A stretch of DNA of 64,000 bases from Clostridia bacterium (GTDB taxonomy: Bacteria > Bacillota > Clostridia > Oscillospirales > CAG-272): the NCBI GenBank assembly GCA_017462485.1, contig JAFTRA010000017.1, forward strand, positions 111,132 through 175,131, in the 5' to 3' direction. The translations under genes were made by a program, and so were the position numbers. The notes beneath the pieces were generated by a model that had not been told where the DNA came from, did no database searches, and worked only from the letters and a program-made list of their open reading frames with translations. Positions 30,061 through 38,851 of the stretch are shown here, in pieces (position 1 is the stretch's first letter; each line of letters starts with the position of its first letter).

Positions 30061-30166
30061 ACCTTACCTCCGACTCTACAAAATTATCCAAGATATATTG
30101 TAACACAAGCGAGCAATTTTTGCAATAGTTTTTGCAACAGTTACAATAAATATTTCTTATTCTATA

Positions 30167-30195
30167 TTGAAAAATTCGTCAGCCTATGTTAAAAT
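30167..30195 (+). promoter_or_regulatory. Promoter of the sugar isomerase/dehydrogenase operon
   Basis: TTGAAA (30,167-30,172), 17 bases, TAAAAT (30,190-30,195). Lies 35 bases before the first gene, whose ribosome site is AAAGGAGAA. Upstream, TTGCAATAGTTTTTGCAACAG (30,120-30,140) holds two TTGCAA-type half-sites that could bind the divergent AraC protein. Confidence 0.75.
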
Positions 30196-30229
30196 TGATG
30201 TGTGAAAACATTTTTAAAGGAGAAAAGTT

Positions 30230-30982
30230 ATGAAACTTGGCGCACAATTTTACACACTTCGTGAGAAAAACAAGACTCCCGAAGGACTTTACAATTCATT
30301 TAAAGAAATGAAGAAAATCGGTTACCAGGTTGCTCAGATGTCTGCAATTTGCGAGATTGAGCCTGAAAGACTCAAGGCTTTCTCTGACGAGTTCGAGCTT
30401 CCCATCACCTGCACGCACTCTCCCTATGACCGTATCGTTAACGACACCGACGCTCTTATAAAAGAGCATAAGATCTACGGCTGCCCCGTTATAGGTCTTG
30501 GTATGATGCCCAAGGAATACCGTGACACTCTTGAAGGTGCTCGCGCATTTATGGATGCTATCCGTGAGCCTCTTAAGAGAATAAACGACGCGGGACTCAG
30601 ATTCGCGTATCACAACCACGCGATTGAGTTTGTTGACCTCGGCGGAGTTTGCTCCTACGACCTTATGATTGAAGAGCTTCCTACCCTTAACTTCATTCTT
30701 GATACGTATTGGTTCAAGTATGCGGACAGAAGCTACCTTGATTACATAAAGCTCCTCGGTAATGAGAGACTTACAAACGTTCACTTCAAGGATATGAAGA
30801 CCGAGCCTAAGGGCGATATATGTCCCTGCGGTGAGGGTACTATCGACTTTGCTCCCGTAGTAAAGCTTTGCGACGAATTAAAGATTCCCTACGCTCTCGT
30901 TGAGCAGGATAACGCTCCCAAGCTTGGCGACGAATACGAGCAGATGGCAACGAGCTTCAACAATCTTAAGCATCTCTTCTGA
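30230..30982 (+). CDS. TIM-barrel sugar isomerase/epimerase-like protein (first of two)
   Basis: A 250-residue protein of the xylose isomerase-like TIM-barrel group (AP endonuclease 2 family). Metal-binding pattern is recognisable: FAYHNHAIEF, LNFILDTYWF, TNVHFKDMK and ALVEQDNAP, supplying Glu, Asp, His and Glu ligands. Such proteins isomerise or epimerise sugars, keto-inositols or 3-keto-glycosides. First gene of a five-gene operon with two Gfo/Idh/MocA dehydrogenases, so it likely works on an oxidised sugar. No sequence feature fixes the substrate. Confidence 0.85.
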   Translation: MKLGAQFYTLREKNKTPEGLYNSFKEMKKIGYQVAQMSAICEIEPERLKAFSDEFELPITCTHSPYDRIVNDTDALIKEHKIYGCPVIGLGMMPKEYRDTLEGARAFMDAIREPLKRINDAGLRFAYHNHAIEFVDLGGVCSYDLMIEELPTLNFILDTYWFKYADRSYLDYIKLLGNERLTNVHFKDMKTEPKGDICPCGEGTIDFAPVVKLCDELKIPYALVEQDNAPKLGDEYEQMATSFNNLKHLF

Positions 30983-31018
30983 ATATCTTGATAATTTTTA
31001 CTGAAAGGAATTATAGAT

Positions 31019-31900
31019 ATGGCACAGTTTGTATTTTCCGCTTTTGCAGATGAAGCGGGCAATTCACTTGACGAGCAGATTAAAGCGCTCGTTGAAAACG
31101 GTATTCGTTATATCGAACCCCGTAACATTGACGGTAAATGCATTATAGACTTTACCGACGATGAGCTTATCGCAATCAAAAACCGCCTAGCAGAAAACGG
31201 AATCAAGGTCGGCTCTGTTGGATCACCTATCGGTAAGTACGACATAAACGACGATTTCGACGCTTATCTTCCTAAGGTTAAGCGTACTATCGAGGTTGCA
31301 AAGCTTCTTGGTACGAAGTACGTAAGAATGTTCAGCTTCTTCGTTAAACAGGATGAGCTTAAGCTTCACAGAGACGAGGTTATCAGAAGACTTCGTGAAA
31401 TGGTTAAGCTTGCAGAGGCTGAGGGTGTTGTTTTCTGCCACGAAAACGAATCGAGAATTTACGGTCAGATGCCCGCTGAGGTTCGTGACGTTCTCGAATC
31501 CGTTCCCGGTCTTGGCGGTATATTCGACGCCGCTAACTATAGAATGAACGGCGCAGATACCATGGAGGGTATCGATGCAACTCTCGTTAACTTCAAGTAT
31601 ATGCACATTAAAGACGCTATTTACGCTGAAAAAACGATAGTTCCCGCAGGAGAGGGCGAAGGCAGAATCGGTGAGATTATAGACATCGTTAACGATAAAA
31701 TCGACGGTGAGGTATATCTTACTCTCGAGCCCCATCTTCACGCATTCCTCGCGTATAAGAACATAGACAAACACGAGCTTAAGGGTAAACACAACTTCAG
31801 TTCCGGCAGAGAGGCGTTTGACTTCGCTGTTCACGCTCTCGAGGAGCTTCTTACAAAACACGGTTACGGAAAGGATGAAAACGGAGTATGGAAAAAGTAA
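31019..31900 (+). CDS. TIM-barrel sugar isomerase/epimerase-like protein (second of two)
   Basis: A 293-residue TIM-barrel protein of the same superfamily but a different branch. Metal ligands are suggested by FCHENESRIYG, GIFDAANYRM, KYMHIKDAI and VYLTLEPHLH. It starts MAQFVFSAFADEAG, a pattern common in Clostridia next to Gfo/Idh enzymes. It overlaps the following dehydrogenase gene by 13 bases, so the two proteins are probably made in equal amounts and act in sequence. Confidence 0.85.
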   Translation: MAQFVFSAFADEAGNSLDEQIKALVENGIRYIEPRNIDGKCIIDFTDDELIAIKNRLAENGIKVGSVGSPIGKYDINDDFDAYLPKVKRTIEVAKLLGTKYVRMFSFFVKQDELKLHRDEVIRRLREMVKLAEAEGVVFCHENESRIYGQMPAEVRDVLESVPGLGGIFDAANYRMNGADTMEGIDATLVNFKYMHIKDAIYAEKTIVPAGEGEGRIGEIIDIVNDKIDGEVYLTLEPHLHAFLAYKNIDKHELKGKHNFSSGREAFDFAVHALEELLTKHGYGKDENGVWKK

Positions 31901-33039
31901 GATTTGGTATAGTTGGCGGCGGTAACATGGGTACAGGTCACGCTGACAAGTTTCTTAAAGGTAAGATTGAAAACGGTGTTTTGACCGCAATTTGCGATAT
32001 CAACCCCAAGAAGTTTGACTTCTTCAAGGAAAGATTCGGCGATAATATTAAGTATTTCAACACCGCGGAGGAAATGTTCAAGTCGGGCGAGTGCGACGTT
32101 GTTATGATATGCACACCTCACTACATTCACCCCGACCTTGCTATTCTTGCTCTTGACAATAATCTCAACTGCATCGTTGAGAAGCCCGCAGGCGTTTACA
32201 CACTCCAGGTAAAAAAGATGCTTGAGAGAGCTGAAAAGTCGGATAAGATTCTCGGAATTATGTTTAACCAGAGAACTAACCCCGCATTCAAGAAGATGCG
32301 TGAGATGGTACATAACGGCAGCATCGGCGAAATCAAGAGAACTAACTGGATTATTACCGACTGGTACAGAACCCAGCAGTACTACGATAGCGGTGACTGG
32401 AGAGCAACCTGGAAAGGTGAGGGCGGCGGCGTTCTCTACAACCAGGCTCCTCATCAGCTCGACCTCTTCCAGTGGATTGTTGGTATGATGCCCACGAAGG
32501 TTCACGCATTCTGTCATTACGGTAAATGGCACGATATCGAGGTTGAGGACGACGTTACCTGCTACGTTGAATACCCCAACGGAGCAACCGGTGTGTTCAT
32601 CACCACTACTGCTGACGCTCCCGGCACTAACCGCTTTGAGATAACAGGTACCAAGGGTACTCTTATCTTCGAGAACAACAAGCTTTACTACAAGGAGCTT
32701 GAAGTTGACGAGCGCGTATGGTGCAAGACCTGCGCAGAAGGCTTTAAGAAGCCTGCTTGCAAGCCCATGGTTGAGGTTGAGCTTGAGGGCGAGAACTCCC
32801 AGCACGTAGGTATTATGAATAATATAGCAAACGCTATTCTCGGTCTTGAAGACGTTTACGCTCCTGCAAAGGACGGTATCCACGGCGTTCATCTTGCTAA
32901 CGCTATGCACCTCTCCTCTTGGCTCGGCGAGACCGTTACTCTTCCCATCAACGACGAACTCTTCTACGAAGAGCTTAAGAAGCGTATCGCTATTTCCAAG
33001 CCTCACAAGGTTGTTGAAAAGGTAGAAGCTCAGGGCTAA
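31888..33039 (+). CDS. Gfo/Idh/MocA family oxidoreductase (first of two)
   Basis: A 383-residue NAD(P)-dependent sugar or inositol dehydrogenase. Rossmann motif GIVGGGNMGTGHADKF at the N-terminus, catalytic EKPAGVY near residue 94, and WKGEGGGVLYNQAPHQLDL in the C-terminal domain. Family members oxidise a sugar hydroxyl, often at C3. Start overlaps the isomerase gene. Confidence 0.92.
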   Translation: MEKVRFGIVGGGNMGTGHADKFLKGKIENGVLTAICDINPKKFDFFKERFGDNIKYFNTAEEMFKSGECDVVMICTPHYIHPDLAILALDNNLNCIVEKPAGVYTLQVKKMLERAEKSDKILGIMFNQRTNPAFKKMREMVHNGSIGEIKRTNWIITDWYRTQQYYDSGDWRATWKGEGGGVLYNQAPHQLDLFQWIVGMMPTKVHAFCHYGKWHDIEVEDDVTCYVEYPNGATGVFITTTADAPGTNRFEITGTKGTLIFENNKLYYKELEVDERVWCKTCAEGFKKPACKPMVEVELEGENSQHVGIMNNIANAILGLEDVYAPAKDGIHGVHLANAMHLSSWLGETVTLPINDELFYEELKKRIAISKPHKVVEKVEAQG

Positions 33040-33060
33040 TTATCTATTTAATTTGACAAA

Positions 33061-33093
33061 ACAGAGTGCTTTGCTAAAGCGCAGGCACTCTGT
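33061..33093 (+). other. Intercistronic hairpin between the two dehydrogenase genes
   Basis: Perfect nine-base arms ACAGAGTGC and GCACTCTGT around a 15-base loop lie between the two Gfo/Idh genes. No T-run follows on the plus strand, so it is unlikely to be a full terminator; it may protect or divide the operon mRNA. Confidence 0.6.
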
Positions 33094-33110
33094 AAAAACA
33101 GGTAACTATT

Positions 33111-34115
33111 ATGGAAAAAATATATAACGTAGCTCTCGTAGGCTGCGGTACTATTGCGCCTAACCACCTGAGAGCGCTTTTGGCGATTCCCTACGTTAAG
33201 ATTGTTGCTCTGTGCGACAAAAATCGCGAAAAGGCAGAAAAAAGAAAGGCAGAATTTTCGCTCGAAGCGAATATTTATGATGACTTTCTGACAATGCTTA
33301 ACTCAGAAGCTCTCGATTCCGTTCATATCGCCACCCCTCATTATCTTCATGCGTCTATGACTGTCGCAGCGCTTGAGAGAAATATCAACGTATTCCTTGA
33401 GAAGCCTGCCTGCATAAGCACTGAGGAGCTTATCGTAATGATGGAAGCGGAGAAAAAGAGCTCCGCAAAGCTTTGCGTATGCTTCCAGAACAGATTCAAC
33501 CCCGCTACCGTTATCGCAAAGAAAATTGCGGAAGAGGACGGCGGCATAAAATCCGCATTCGGAAGCGTTTTCTGGTACAGAAACGAGAAATACTATACCG
33601 AGAGCGGCTGGCGCGGAAAATACGCTACAGAGGGCGGCGGAGTTATGATAAACCAGGCAATTCATACGATTGACCTGCTTTGCTACTACCTCGGCACTCC
33701 TAAATCCGTTACGGCTACTATCGCAAATCACCACCTTAAAGATATAATTGAGGTTGAGGATTCTTGCGAGGGTCTTATAAGATTTGATAACGGAAAGACG
33801 GCTAACTTCTACGCAACGACCTCATTTGACGGAAGAGACGCTACTCTTCTCTATCTTGTGACCGAAAAGAAGCGCAGAATTCAGATTCAGTACTCTGCGG
33901 TTTACGTAGACGGTGAGAAGGTTGACGATCCCTCCTTGGTTGCGGACTACGTTGGTAAGGAATGCTACGGTAACGGACATACTTATCTTATCGCAAAATA
34001 CTACGAGGCACTCAAGGATTCTAAAGAGATGCCGGTTACTCTCGACTCTGCTCAATACGCTTTAAGAATTCTTCTTGCGGCGTATAAGTCAAATGATAAA
34101 GAAACAGAAATTTAA
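33111..34115 (+). CDS. Gfo/Idh/MocA family oxidoreductase (second of two)
   Basis: A 334-residue dehydrogenase with VALVGCGTIAPNHLRAL (Rossmann), FLEKPACIS (catalytic Lys region) and YATEGGGVMINQAIHTIDL. It is paralogous to the previous gene (for example the shared WYR...YY...W segment before the GGG motif). Two such enzymes in one operon are usual where a sugar is oxidised and later reduced again. Followed by an SDR 19 bases on. Confidence 0.92.
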   Translation: MEKIYNVALVGCGTIAPNHLRALLAIPYVKIVALCDKNREKAEKRKAEFSLEANIYDDFLTMLNSEALDSVHIATPHYLHASMTVAALERNINVFLEKPACISTEELIVMMEAEKKSSAKLCVCFQNRFNPATVIAKKIAEEDGGIKSAFGSVFWYRNEKYYTESGWRGKYATEGGGVMINQAIHTIDLLCYYLGTPKSVTATIANHHLKDIIEVEDSCEGLIRFDNGKTANFYATTSFDGRDATLLYLVTEKKRRIQIQYSAVYVDGEKVDDPSLVADYVGKECYGNGHTYLIAKYYEALKDSKEMPVTLDSAQYALRILLAAYKSNDKETEI

Positions 34116-34134
34116 TTTTAAGGATGGAATAAAT

Positions 34135-34989
34135 ATGAAATTACCCTTTAACGTTGACCTCACGGGTAAGGTTGCTGTCGTTACGGGAGCGGGCGGAATT
34201 CTCTGCTCCGACTTCTCGAGAGCTATTGCGCAGTGTGGCGCGGCAGTTGCCCTTCTTGACATCAATTATGACGCTGCTGAAGCAGTAGCAAAGGAAATTC
34301 GTGATAACGGCGGAAAGGCTATCGCAGTAAAAACGAACTGCCTTGATAAAGCCAGCATTGAAGAGGCAAAGGCTGTTGTTGACAAGGAGCTTGGCGTTTG
34401 CGACATACTTATCAACGGCGCAGGCGGAAACAATGGCAGAGCAACAACCGCTAACGAATATTTCGATGCTGCTACGCTTGAAAATCCCGACGTTCAGGAC
34501 TTCTTCGACCTTAGTCCCGACGGAATTAAGTTCGTATTCGACCTTAACGTAACAGCTGCTTTCATCACTACCCAGGTATTCGCTCTTGATATGGCGAAGC
34601 GCGGAAAGGGCGGAAATATCATTAATATTTCCTCTATGAACGCTTACCGTCCTTTGACGAAGATTCCTGCATACAGCGCAGCGAAATCGGCAGTTTCCAA
34701 CTTCACCCAGTGGCTTGCAGTTCACTTTGCAAACGCAGGAATCAGAGCTAACGCTATAGCTCCCGGATTCTTCGTTACAAATCAGAACCGCTCACTCCTA
34801 TTCACCGAGGACGGAACTCCCACAGCAAGAACCGAAAAGATTCTCCGCGGTACTCCTATGAATCGCTTTGGCGAGAGCGACGAGTTACTTGGCGGACTTC
34901 TCTTCCTTCTTTGCGAAGAGGCATCCGGCTTTATCACCGGTACCGTTCTTCCCATTGACGGCGGCTTCTCCGCTTACTCGGGTGTTTAA
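34135..34989 (+). CDS. Short-chain dehydrogenase, fructuronate/mannonate reductase-like
   Basis: A 284-residue SDR. Cofactor motif VVTGAGGILCSDFSRAIA, NNAG-equivalent LINGAGGNNG, catalytic Ser in IINISSMNAY and YxxxK in YSAAK. The overall pattern, including the GGNN insert and the DVQDFFDLSPDG segment, resembles SDRs annotated as D-mannonate oxidoreductase (fructuronate reductase). ATG at 34,135 after AGGATGGA; the frame extends upstream without homology. Last gene of the operon. Specificity is inferred, not shown. Confidence 0.8.
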   Translation: MKLPFNVDLTGKVAVVTGAGGILCSDFSRAIAQCGAAVALLDINYDAAEAVAKEIRDNGGKAIAVKTNCLDKASIEEAKAVVDKELGVCDILINGAGGNNGRATTANEYFDAATLENPDVQDFFDLSPDGIKFVFDLNVTAAFITTQVFALDMAKRGKGGNIINISSMNAYRPLTKIPAYSAAKSAVSNFTQWLAVHFANAGIRANAIAPGFFVTNQNRSLLFTEDGTPTARTEKILRGTPMNRFGESDELLGGLLFLLCEEASGFITGTVLPIDGGFSAYSGV

Positions 34990-34997
34990 TTAAAAAC

Positions 34998-35057
34998 AAA
35001 AAGTCCCAAGACTGCAAAATCAAGAAAATTAATCTTGATGCTGTCTTGGGGCTTTTT
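34998..35057. terminator. Bidirectional terminator after the sugar operon
   Basis: Arms AAAAGTCCCAAGAC and GTCTTGGGGCTTTTTT enclose a roughly 30-base loop with its own ATCAAGA/TCTTGAT stem. It separates two convergent genes. Confidence 0.85.
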
Positions 35058-35614
35058 TATATCTCCGTATTGTTTGTTTCCGATAAATCCTTGCGCTTTC
35101 TTATCAGTCCTATAAGTCCCGAAGTGAAAGCAACCGATTCAAAGATGCTTCCTCCTATGGAGCCGGCAAACACGTTGTATGTAAACACTAGCGGACAGGT
35201 AACCAAAATACTTTTTCGGATATTTTGTGACGATTTGAATGACATACAGTAGGTATTTCCACATAGTCCGAGAAGTATAAACACCGAGTACCATGCCTCC
35301 CACGTTATAGCGCACATAACCGCTTGAAGAACAACAAAGAAAACAGGAATAACCTTACTGTCAATCCCCTTTTTAACACGTCGGTTATAAGCGAAATTTC
35401 TTATTACAGCCACGATATTCATAGCCATGCCCGAATATGCGCCAAGAAGCAGATAGTGAATACTAAAAATGAAGGCTACCGTACTTTGAACGAAAAGAAG
35501 ACGGCTTTGCGACTTTATCTGATATGTTATAAAACCAAGGATAATAGCTACGATGCCCAAAATCTGACCTATAAACCAAGCTATTCCATTGGCTTCAATT
35601 ATGCTCTCTATCAT
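35057..35614 (-). CDS. YgjV family inner-membrane protein
   Basis: A 185-residue protein with about six hydrophobic segments, beginning ANGIAWFIGQILGIVAIILGFITYQIKSQ, with SIHYLLLGAYSGMAMNIVAVIRN in the middle: the YgjV pattern. Function is unknown; a transport role has been suggested for the family. Shares a terminator with the sugar operon. Confidence 0.8.
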   Translation of the reverse strand: MIESIIEANGIAWFIGQILGIVAIILGFITYQIKSQSRLLFVQSTVAFIFSIHYLLLGAYSGMAMNIVAVIRNFAYNRRVKKGIDSKVIPVFFVVLQAVMCAITWEAWYSVFILLGLCGNTYCMSFKSSQNIRKSILVTCPLVFTYNVFAGSIGGSIFESVAFTSGLIGLIRKRKDLSETNNTEI

Positions 35615-35702
35615 AACCTATGTCACCTTTAAATCTTGTGCTTTGTCAAGTATATCACACGGAGATATAATTGTCAATACTTTAATAGGATTTTGTGTTA
35701 TA

Positions 35703-35906
35703 TTATTTCTCTTCTCTGCCCACGAGATAATCAAGAGTTACGCCGTAAAACTCCGCAAGCTTTATAGCTGCCCAAAGTGGAATTTCTCTTTCTCCGCGCT
35801 CGTATCTTTGATAAACAGTCAGTTGCATGTTAAGCATAGCGGCTATTTCTCGTTGAGTTTTATCATTATCCTCGCGTAAATCTCTTATTCTTCTATAAAT
35901 AAACAT
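35703..35906 (-). CDS. Small XRE-type repressor
   Basis: A 67-residue single-domain helix-turn-helix protein: IRDLREDNDKTQREIAAMLNMQLTVYQRYERGEREIPLWAAIKLAEFYGVTLDYLVG is shaped like phage Cro/C1 repressors. The ATG at 35,904-35,906 follows CAGGAGAATTGCA; a longer frame crosses the operator region and is unlikely. It is divergent from the lipoprotein gene and the two palindromes at 35,951-35,987 are good candidates for its binding sites. Confidence 0.85.
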   Translation of the reverse strand: MFIYRRIRDLREDNDKTQREIAAMLNMQLTVYQRYERGEREIPLWAAIKLAEFYGVTLDYLVGREEK

Positions 35907-35950
35907 TGCAATTCTCCTGATATTATTATGCAAAGTTATTATATAAAAAA

Positions 35951-35993
35951 ACACCTTAAGGTGTTGACATATGACACCGTTTGGTGTTATACT
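35951..35993 (+). promoter_or_regulatory. Promoter with two palindromic operators before the lipoprotein gene
   Basis: TTGACA (35,964-35,969), 18 bases, TATACT (35,988-35,993). Two inverted repeats of form ACACC-N4-GGTGT lie at 35,951-35,964 and 35,974-35,987. The first touches the -35 hexamer, the second fills the spacer exactly up to the -10 hexamer. Centre-to-centre distance is 23 bases, about two helical turns, so two dimers could bind on the same DNA face and block polymerase. The likely binder is the adjacent XRE protein. Confidence 0.8.
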
Positions 35994-36065
35994 ATACATA
36001 GAGCAATTGCATTACTTTATAATTATCCTAATACTATTATTTATATCTTTACAAAGGAGGACACA

Positions 36066-38633
36066 ATGAAAAATCAATTTAAAAAGTTTATTTTACTGTT
36101 TTTGATGCTTGTTCTTGCTTTTTCGCTTATTTCTTGCGAAGAGGCTCAGGGATTGCTTGACAAACTTCAAGGCAACGAAACGCAAGATAACGAAAACAAC
36201 GAAGTAAGCGAGGAACAAAAAATTTGGAATTTAAGCAACGTTTATGATGAAGCTCAAGCTTTAGGCTACGAAGGAACGCTTGCTGAATTCGTCGCTATGG
36301 TAAGCGGTAAAAACGGTGCCGACGGTAAAGACGGAATTGACGGCAAAGATGGTACCAATGGTAAGGACGGAATTGACGGTACGAATGGTGAAGACGGTAT
36401 AAGTATCACGGGCTCTTCAATCGATGAAAACGGACACCTGATTTTAATTCTTTCCAACGGAAAGGAACTTGATGCCGGAAAGGTTACCGCAGACACTAAC
36501 GAAGTTCCCGGTGTTTTCAAGGTTACATTTGACTTCGGTGACGGCACAGTCAAAGAGGTTTACTCTGAAAATTACAGAGTAACTCCCCCCGACATTCCTA
36601 CGAGATACGGTTACAATTTCGATGGATGGTACTACACCGAAACGTATTACAACAATGCAAAGCTTTTATGGTTGTTTGACGCATATGCCATTACAAAGGA
36701 TATGACTCTTACGGCCAATTGGACTCATATTTATTCTGATTATAATATTTGTCTTAAATCTCAATTCGACGTGTTATGCGGTGTTAGTATTGATATATAT
36801 GAGGATAGTTCTCTTCAAAATATAGTCGCAACGGGTACCACCGATACTAACGGTATATATAGCTTCAGATTGGAAAAGAATTCCACATACGTTGCGGTTA
36901 TAAATACAGATACGCTCCCCAGCGGATTTGAGCATGTTGAAAGCTATTATGAAATTTCCAAAACAGAGGAAACTACAAACATAATTATTGATTATTCGGT
37001 TGACTCCGCTCTGGAGCCGGGCTGGTGGGATGCAATCAACTATGAAGATACAGAGCTCGTCTTCCAGATGACCGAATGTACTAACAATCAGGAGCTTTCT
37101 TCGGGTTGCCACAGATACCTTGCAGGCGACAAGGAGAGCAAAAACGAGAATATTGACGATTACGTTGCTGAAAGAAATAAAAATGCTGAAAAGTACACCA
37201 AAGTAAGCGTTAAATATCAGTACTATCCAGACTTGGCAAGTAAGTACGGCTTCGCTAACGCCAGAAACGCAATCGAATCCGATATCATGATAGGTAAGGC
37301 TTCTGCTCCCGATATGTATTGCAACTTTTTGACGGATATGCTTATCTGCTCTCTTAAGGGATGCTTCGCAAACCTTTTTACAACTAAGGCAGATAACTTC
37401 TTCTACTTCAATTACACAATGTCTTACGACGATAATGATCAATATAATCCATATATGATAGATTATATGGCTTCCACCACTCTTGTTCCTCACAAAATGT
37501 ATCTTATCGTTTCGGACTACTTCATCGATATGATGAGAGCTGCTTACATAGTTCCCGTAAACGCAGAGCTCTTTAACATAGTAGCAGGTGAAGTTATAGG
37601 TCAAGACCTTAACGGTGACGGCGCGATTGACATCGAGGACTTCTTCGAGGAGGTTAAGCCTTGCGACTGCCTTAAGTGCGAGGTTGATGAGAACGGTCAG
37701 CTTGTAAACGAAAGCTGTAGGGGTAACTGGACTTATGACAGAATCGTAGATTACGCTACTGCTATCTACGAGCAGAGCACAGGCGATCCTAACGGTAAGG
37801 AAGGTGAAGACGTAACCGATACTCTCGGTTGGGCTCTTGGCGCAAACGGTCTTCCCGGAGCGGGTCTTTTGTATTCCTCATCGATAAAGTTAATAGAAAA
37901 AACATCTAATGGCGACGGTACTTACAACTACTCTTATCCCGCTGACAACCAGAGCCTTGTAAACATCGTTAACAAGATAGACTGGATGATGAAGCAGGAC
38001 GGTATTTACTGCGTAACCGCAAGTGACGCAAGAAACACTCTTAAGGAGAGCACAGTTCTTCTCGGTATTCGTCAGAAGTTCACTACCGATAGCCTTCTCT
38101 TCGGCGGTATTACTCTGCTTGGTCACCTTGAATATTCCATATATCAGGATATGAAGAATGACGAGCAGGGCGGCTTCGGTGTTGTTCCCGTTCCCGTATA
38201 TCAGCAGGGCGATGCATACCTTACTCAGATCCACACTGTTGGACGTTGCGGCGCTATCAATAATTTCTCTACTAAGTTCTCTCAGTGCTCTGCATACCTT
38301 CAGTATCAGTCCACTAACTCTACCGAGATACTTAACGAGTTCTATGACTACAACCTTGTAGCAAGCACCGCCGCAGGCGTTAAGGGTAACAAGGAAATGG
38401 TTCAGTACATTCGTCAGAACGTTCGTACGTCCTTCGATAAGCTCTACGAGGACGCTATCCAGTTTATGTACAATGATAAGATAGATGATGAAGATACCAG
38501 ATACCACGCTAGGCTTTGCCAGACCGGTTATGAATACGGAAGCTTGATCGCTACCGAATATGCAAACCAGCTCAGCTTCAAGTCCAGCTCTCTTGAGAAG
38601 CTTGAAGTGCTTTACGAAGCGTTGCCTTGTTAA
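36066..38633 (+). CDS. Large solute-binding-like lipoprotein with collagen-like and Listeria-type repeat regions
   Basis: An 855-residue secreted lipoprotein. Signal peptide with lipobox LISC (Cys near residue 24); acidic linker; collagen-like Gly-X-Y run (about residues 79-115, GADGKDGIDGKDG type); a Listeria-Bacteroides-type repeat (ending GWYYTETYY...LTANWT); a carboxypeptidase-regulatory-like beta domain (GTTDTNGIYSFRL); then about 530 residues resembling an extracellular sugar-binding protein, with an embedded calcium-loop-like DLNGDGAIDIEDF. ATG chosen behind AAAGGAGGACACA. No ABC permease genes are adjacent, so its transporter partner, if any, is elsewhere. Confidence 0.8.
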   Translation: MKNQFKKFILLFLMLVLAFSLISCEEAQGLLDKLQGNETQDNENNEVSEEQKIWNLSNVYDEAQALGYEGTLAEFVAMVSGKNGADGKDGIDGKDGTNGKDGIDGTNGEDGISITGSSIDENGHLILILSNGKELDAGKVTADTNEVPGVFKVTFDFGDGTVKEVYSENYRVTPPDIPTRYGYNFDGWYYTETYYNNAKLLWLFDAYAITKDMTLTANWTHIYSDYNICLKSQFDVLCGVSIDIYEDSSLQNIVATGTTDTNGIYSFRLEKNSTYVAVINTDTLPSGFEHVESYYEISKTEETTNIIIDYSVDSALEPGWWDAINYEDTELVFQMTECTNNQELSSGCHRYLAGDKESKNENIDDYVAERNKNAEKYTKVSVKYQYYPDLASKYGFANARNAIESDIMIGKASAPDMYCNFLTDMLICSLKGCFANLFTTKADNFFYFNYTMSYDDNDQYNPYMIDYMASTTLVPHKMYLIVSDYFIDMMRAAYIVPVNAELFNIVAGEVIGQDLNGDGAIDIEDFFEEVKPCDCLKCEVDENGQLVNESCRGNWTYDRIVDYATAIYEQSTGDPNGKEGEDVTDTLGWALGANGLPGAGLLYSSSIKLIEKTSNGDGTYNYSYPADNQSLVNIVNKIDWMMKQDGIYCVTASDARNTLKESTVLLGIRQKFTTDSLLFGGITLLGHLEYSIYQDMKNDEQGGFGVVPVPVYQQGDAYLTQIHTVGRCGAINNFSTKFSQCSAYLQYQSTNSTEILNEFYDYNLVASTAAGVKGNKEMVQYIRQNVRTSFDKLYEDAIQFMYNDKIDDEDTRYHARLCQTGYEYGSLIATEYANQLSFKSSSLEKLEVLYEALPC

Positions 38634-38653
38634 ATTTAAACGGTAAATAATAT

Positions 38654-38697
38654 TTTTGCCGACAAGTTAAAATAAATGTCGGCTAAATGTCGGCAAA
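38654..38697. repeat. Inverted repeat with GCCGACA/TGTCGGC units (copy 1)
   Basis: TTGCCGACA, a short loop and TGTCGGC-TAAA-TGTCGGCAAA. The same element, with one extra left unit, lies beside the intact GGGtGRT gene at 58,138-58,195. It is part of the long shared stretch described under repeat R1. Confidence 0.8.
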
Positions 38698-38851
38698 CAG
38701 CAAAAATATACCCCTATCGTCTAAACAACGATAGGGGTGTTTTTCTTAAAATCCCTTATAAATCAAGCCTTCGAAGCTTCCTCGATAGCAACTGCAACAG
38801 CTACTGTCATTCCAACCATGGGGTTGTTACCTGCTCCGATGAGACCCATCA
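38655..38851 (-). repeat. R1: displaced 3' end of the GGGtGRT gene with its terminator
   Basis: Positions 38,763-38,851 encode the last 29 residues of the GGGtGRT protein (MGLIGAGNNPMVGM...EEASKA, stop at 38,763). Beyond the stop the copy continues through a terminator hairpin (38,710-38,738) and the GCCGACA inverted repeat. From the hairpin to the last codons it is identical over about 75 bases to the intact gene's flank at 58,207-58,283, whereas the coding part differs at several silent sites. Similarity ends after CCCATCA. Confidence 0.92.

Noticed and set aside
31864-33006. A 380-codon minus-strand open frame across the first Gfo/Idh gene
   Set aside because: Shadow of the real gene's codon bias; the plus-strand product has all family motifs.
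33061-33093. Rho-independent terminator inside the sugar operon
   Set aside because: The stem is followed by an A-run and no T-run on the transcribed strand, and the next gene has no clear promoter of its own.
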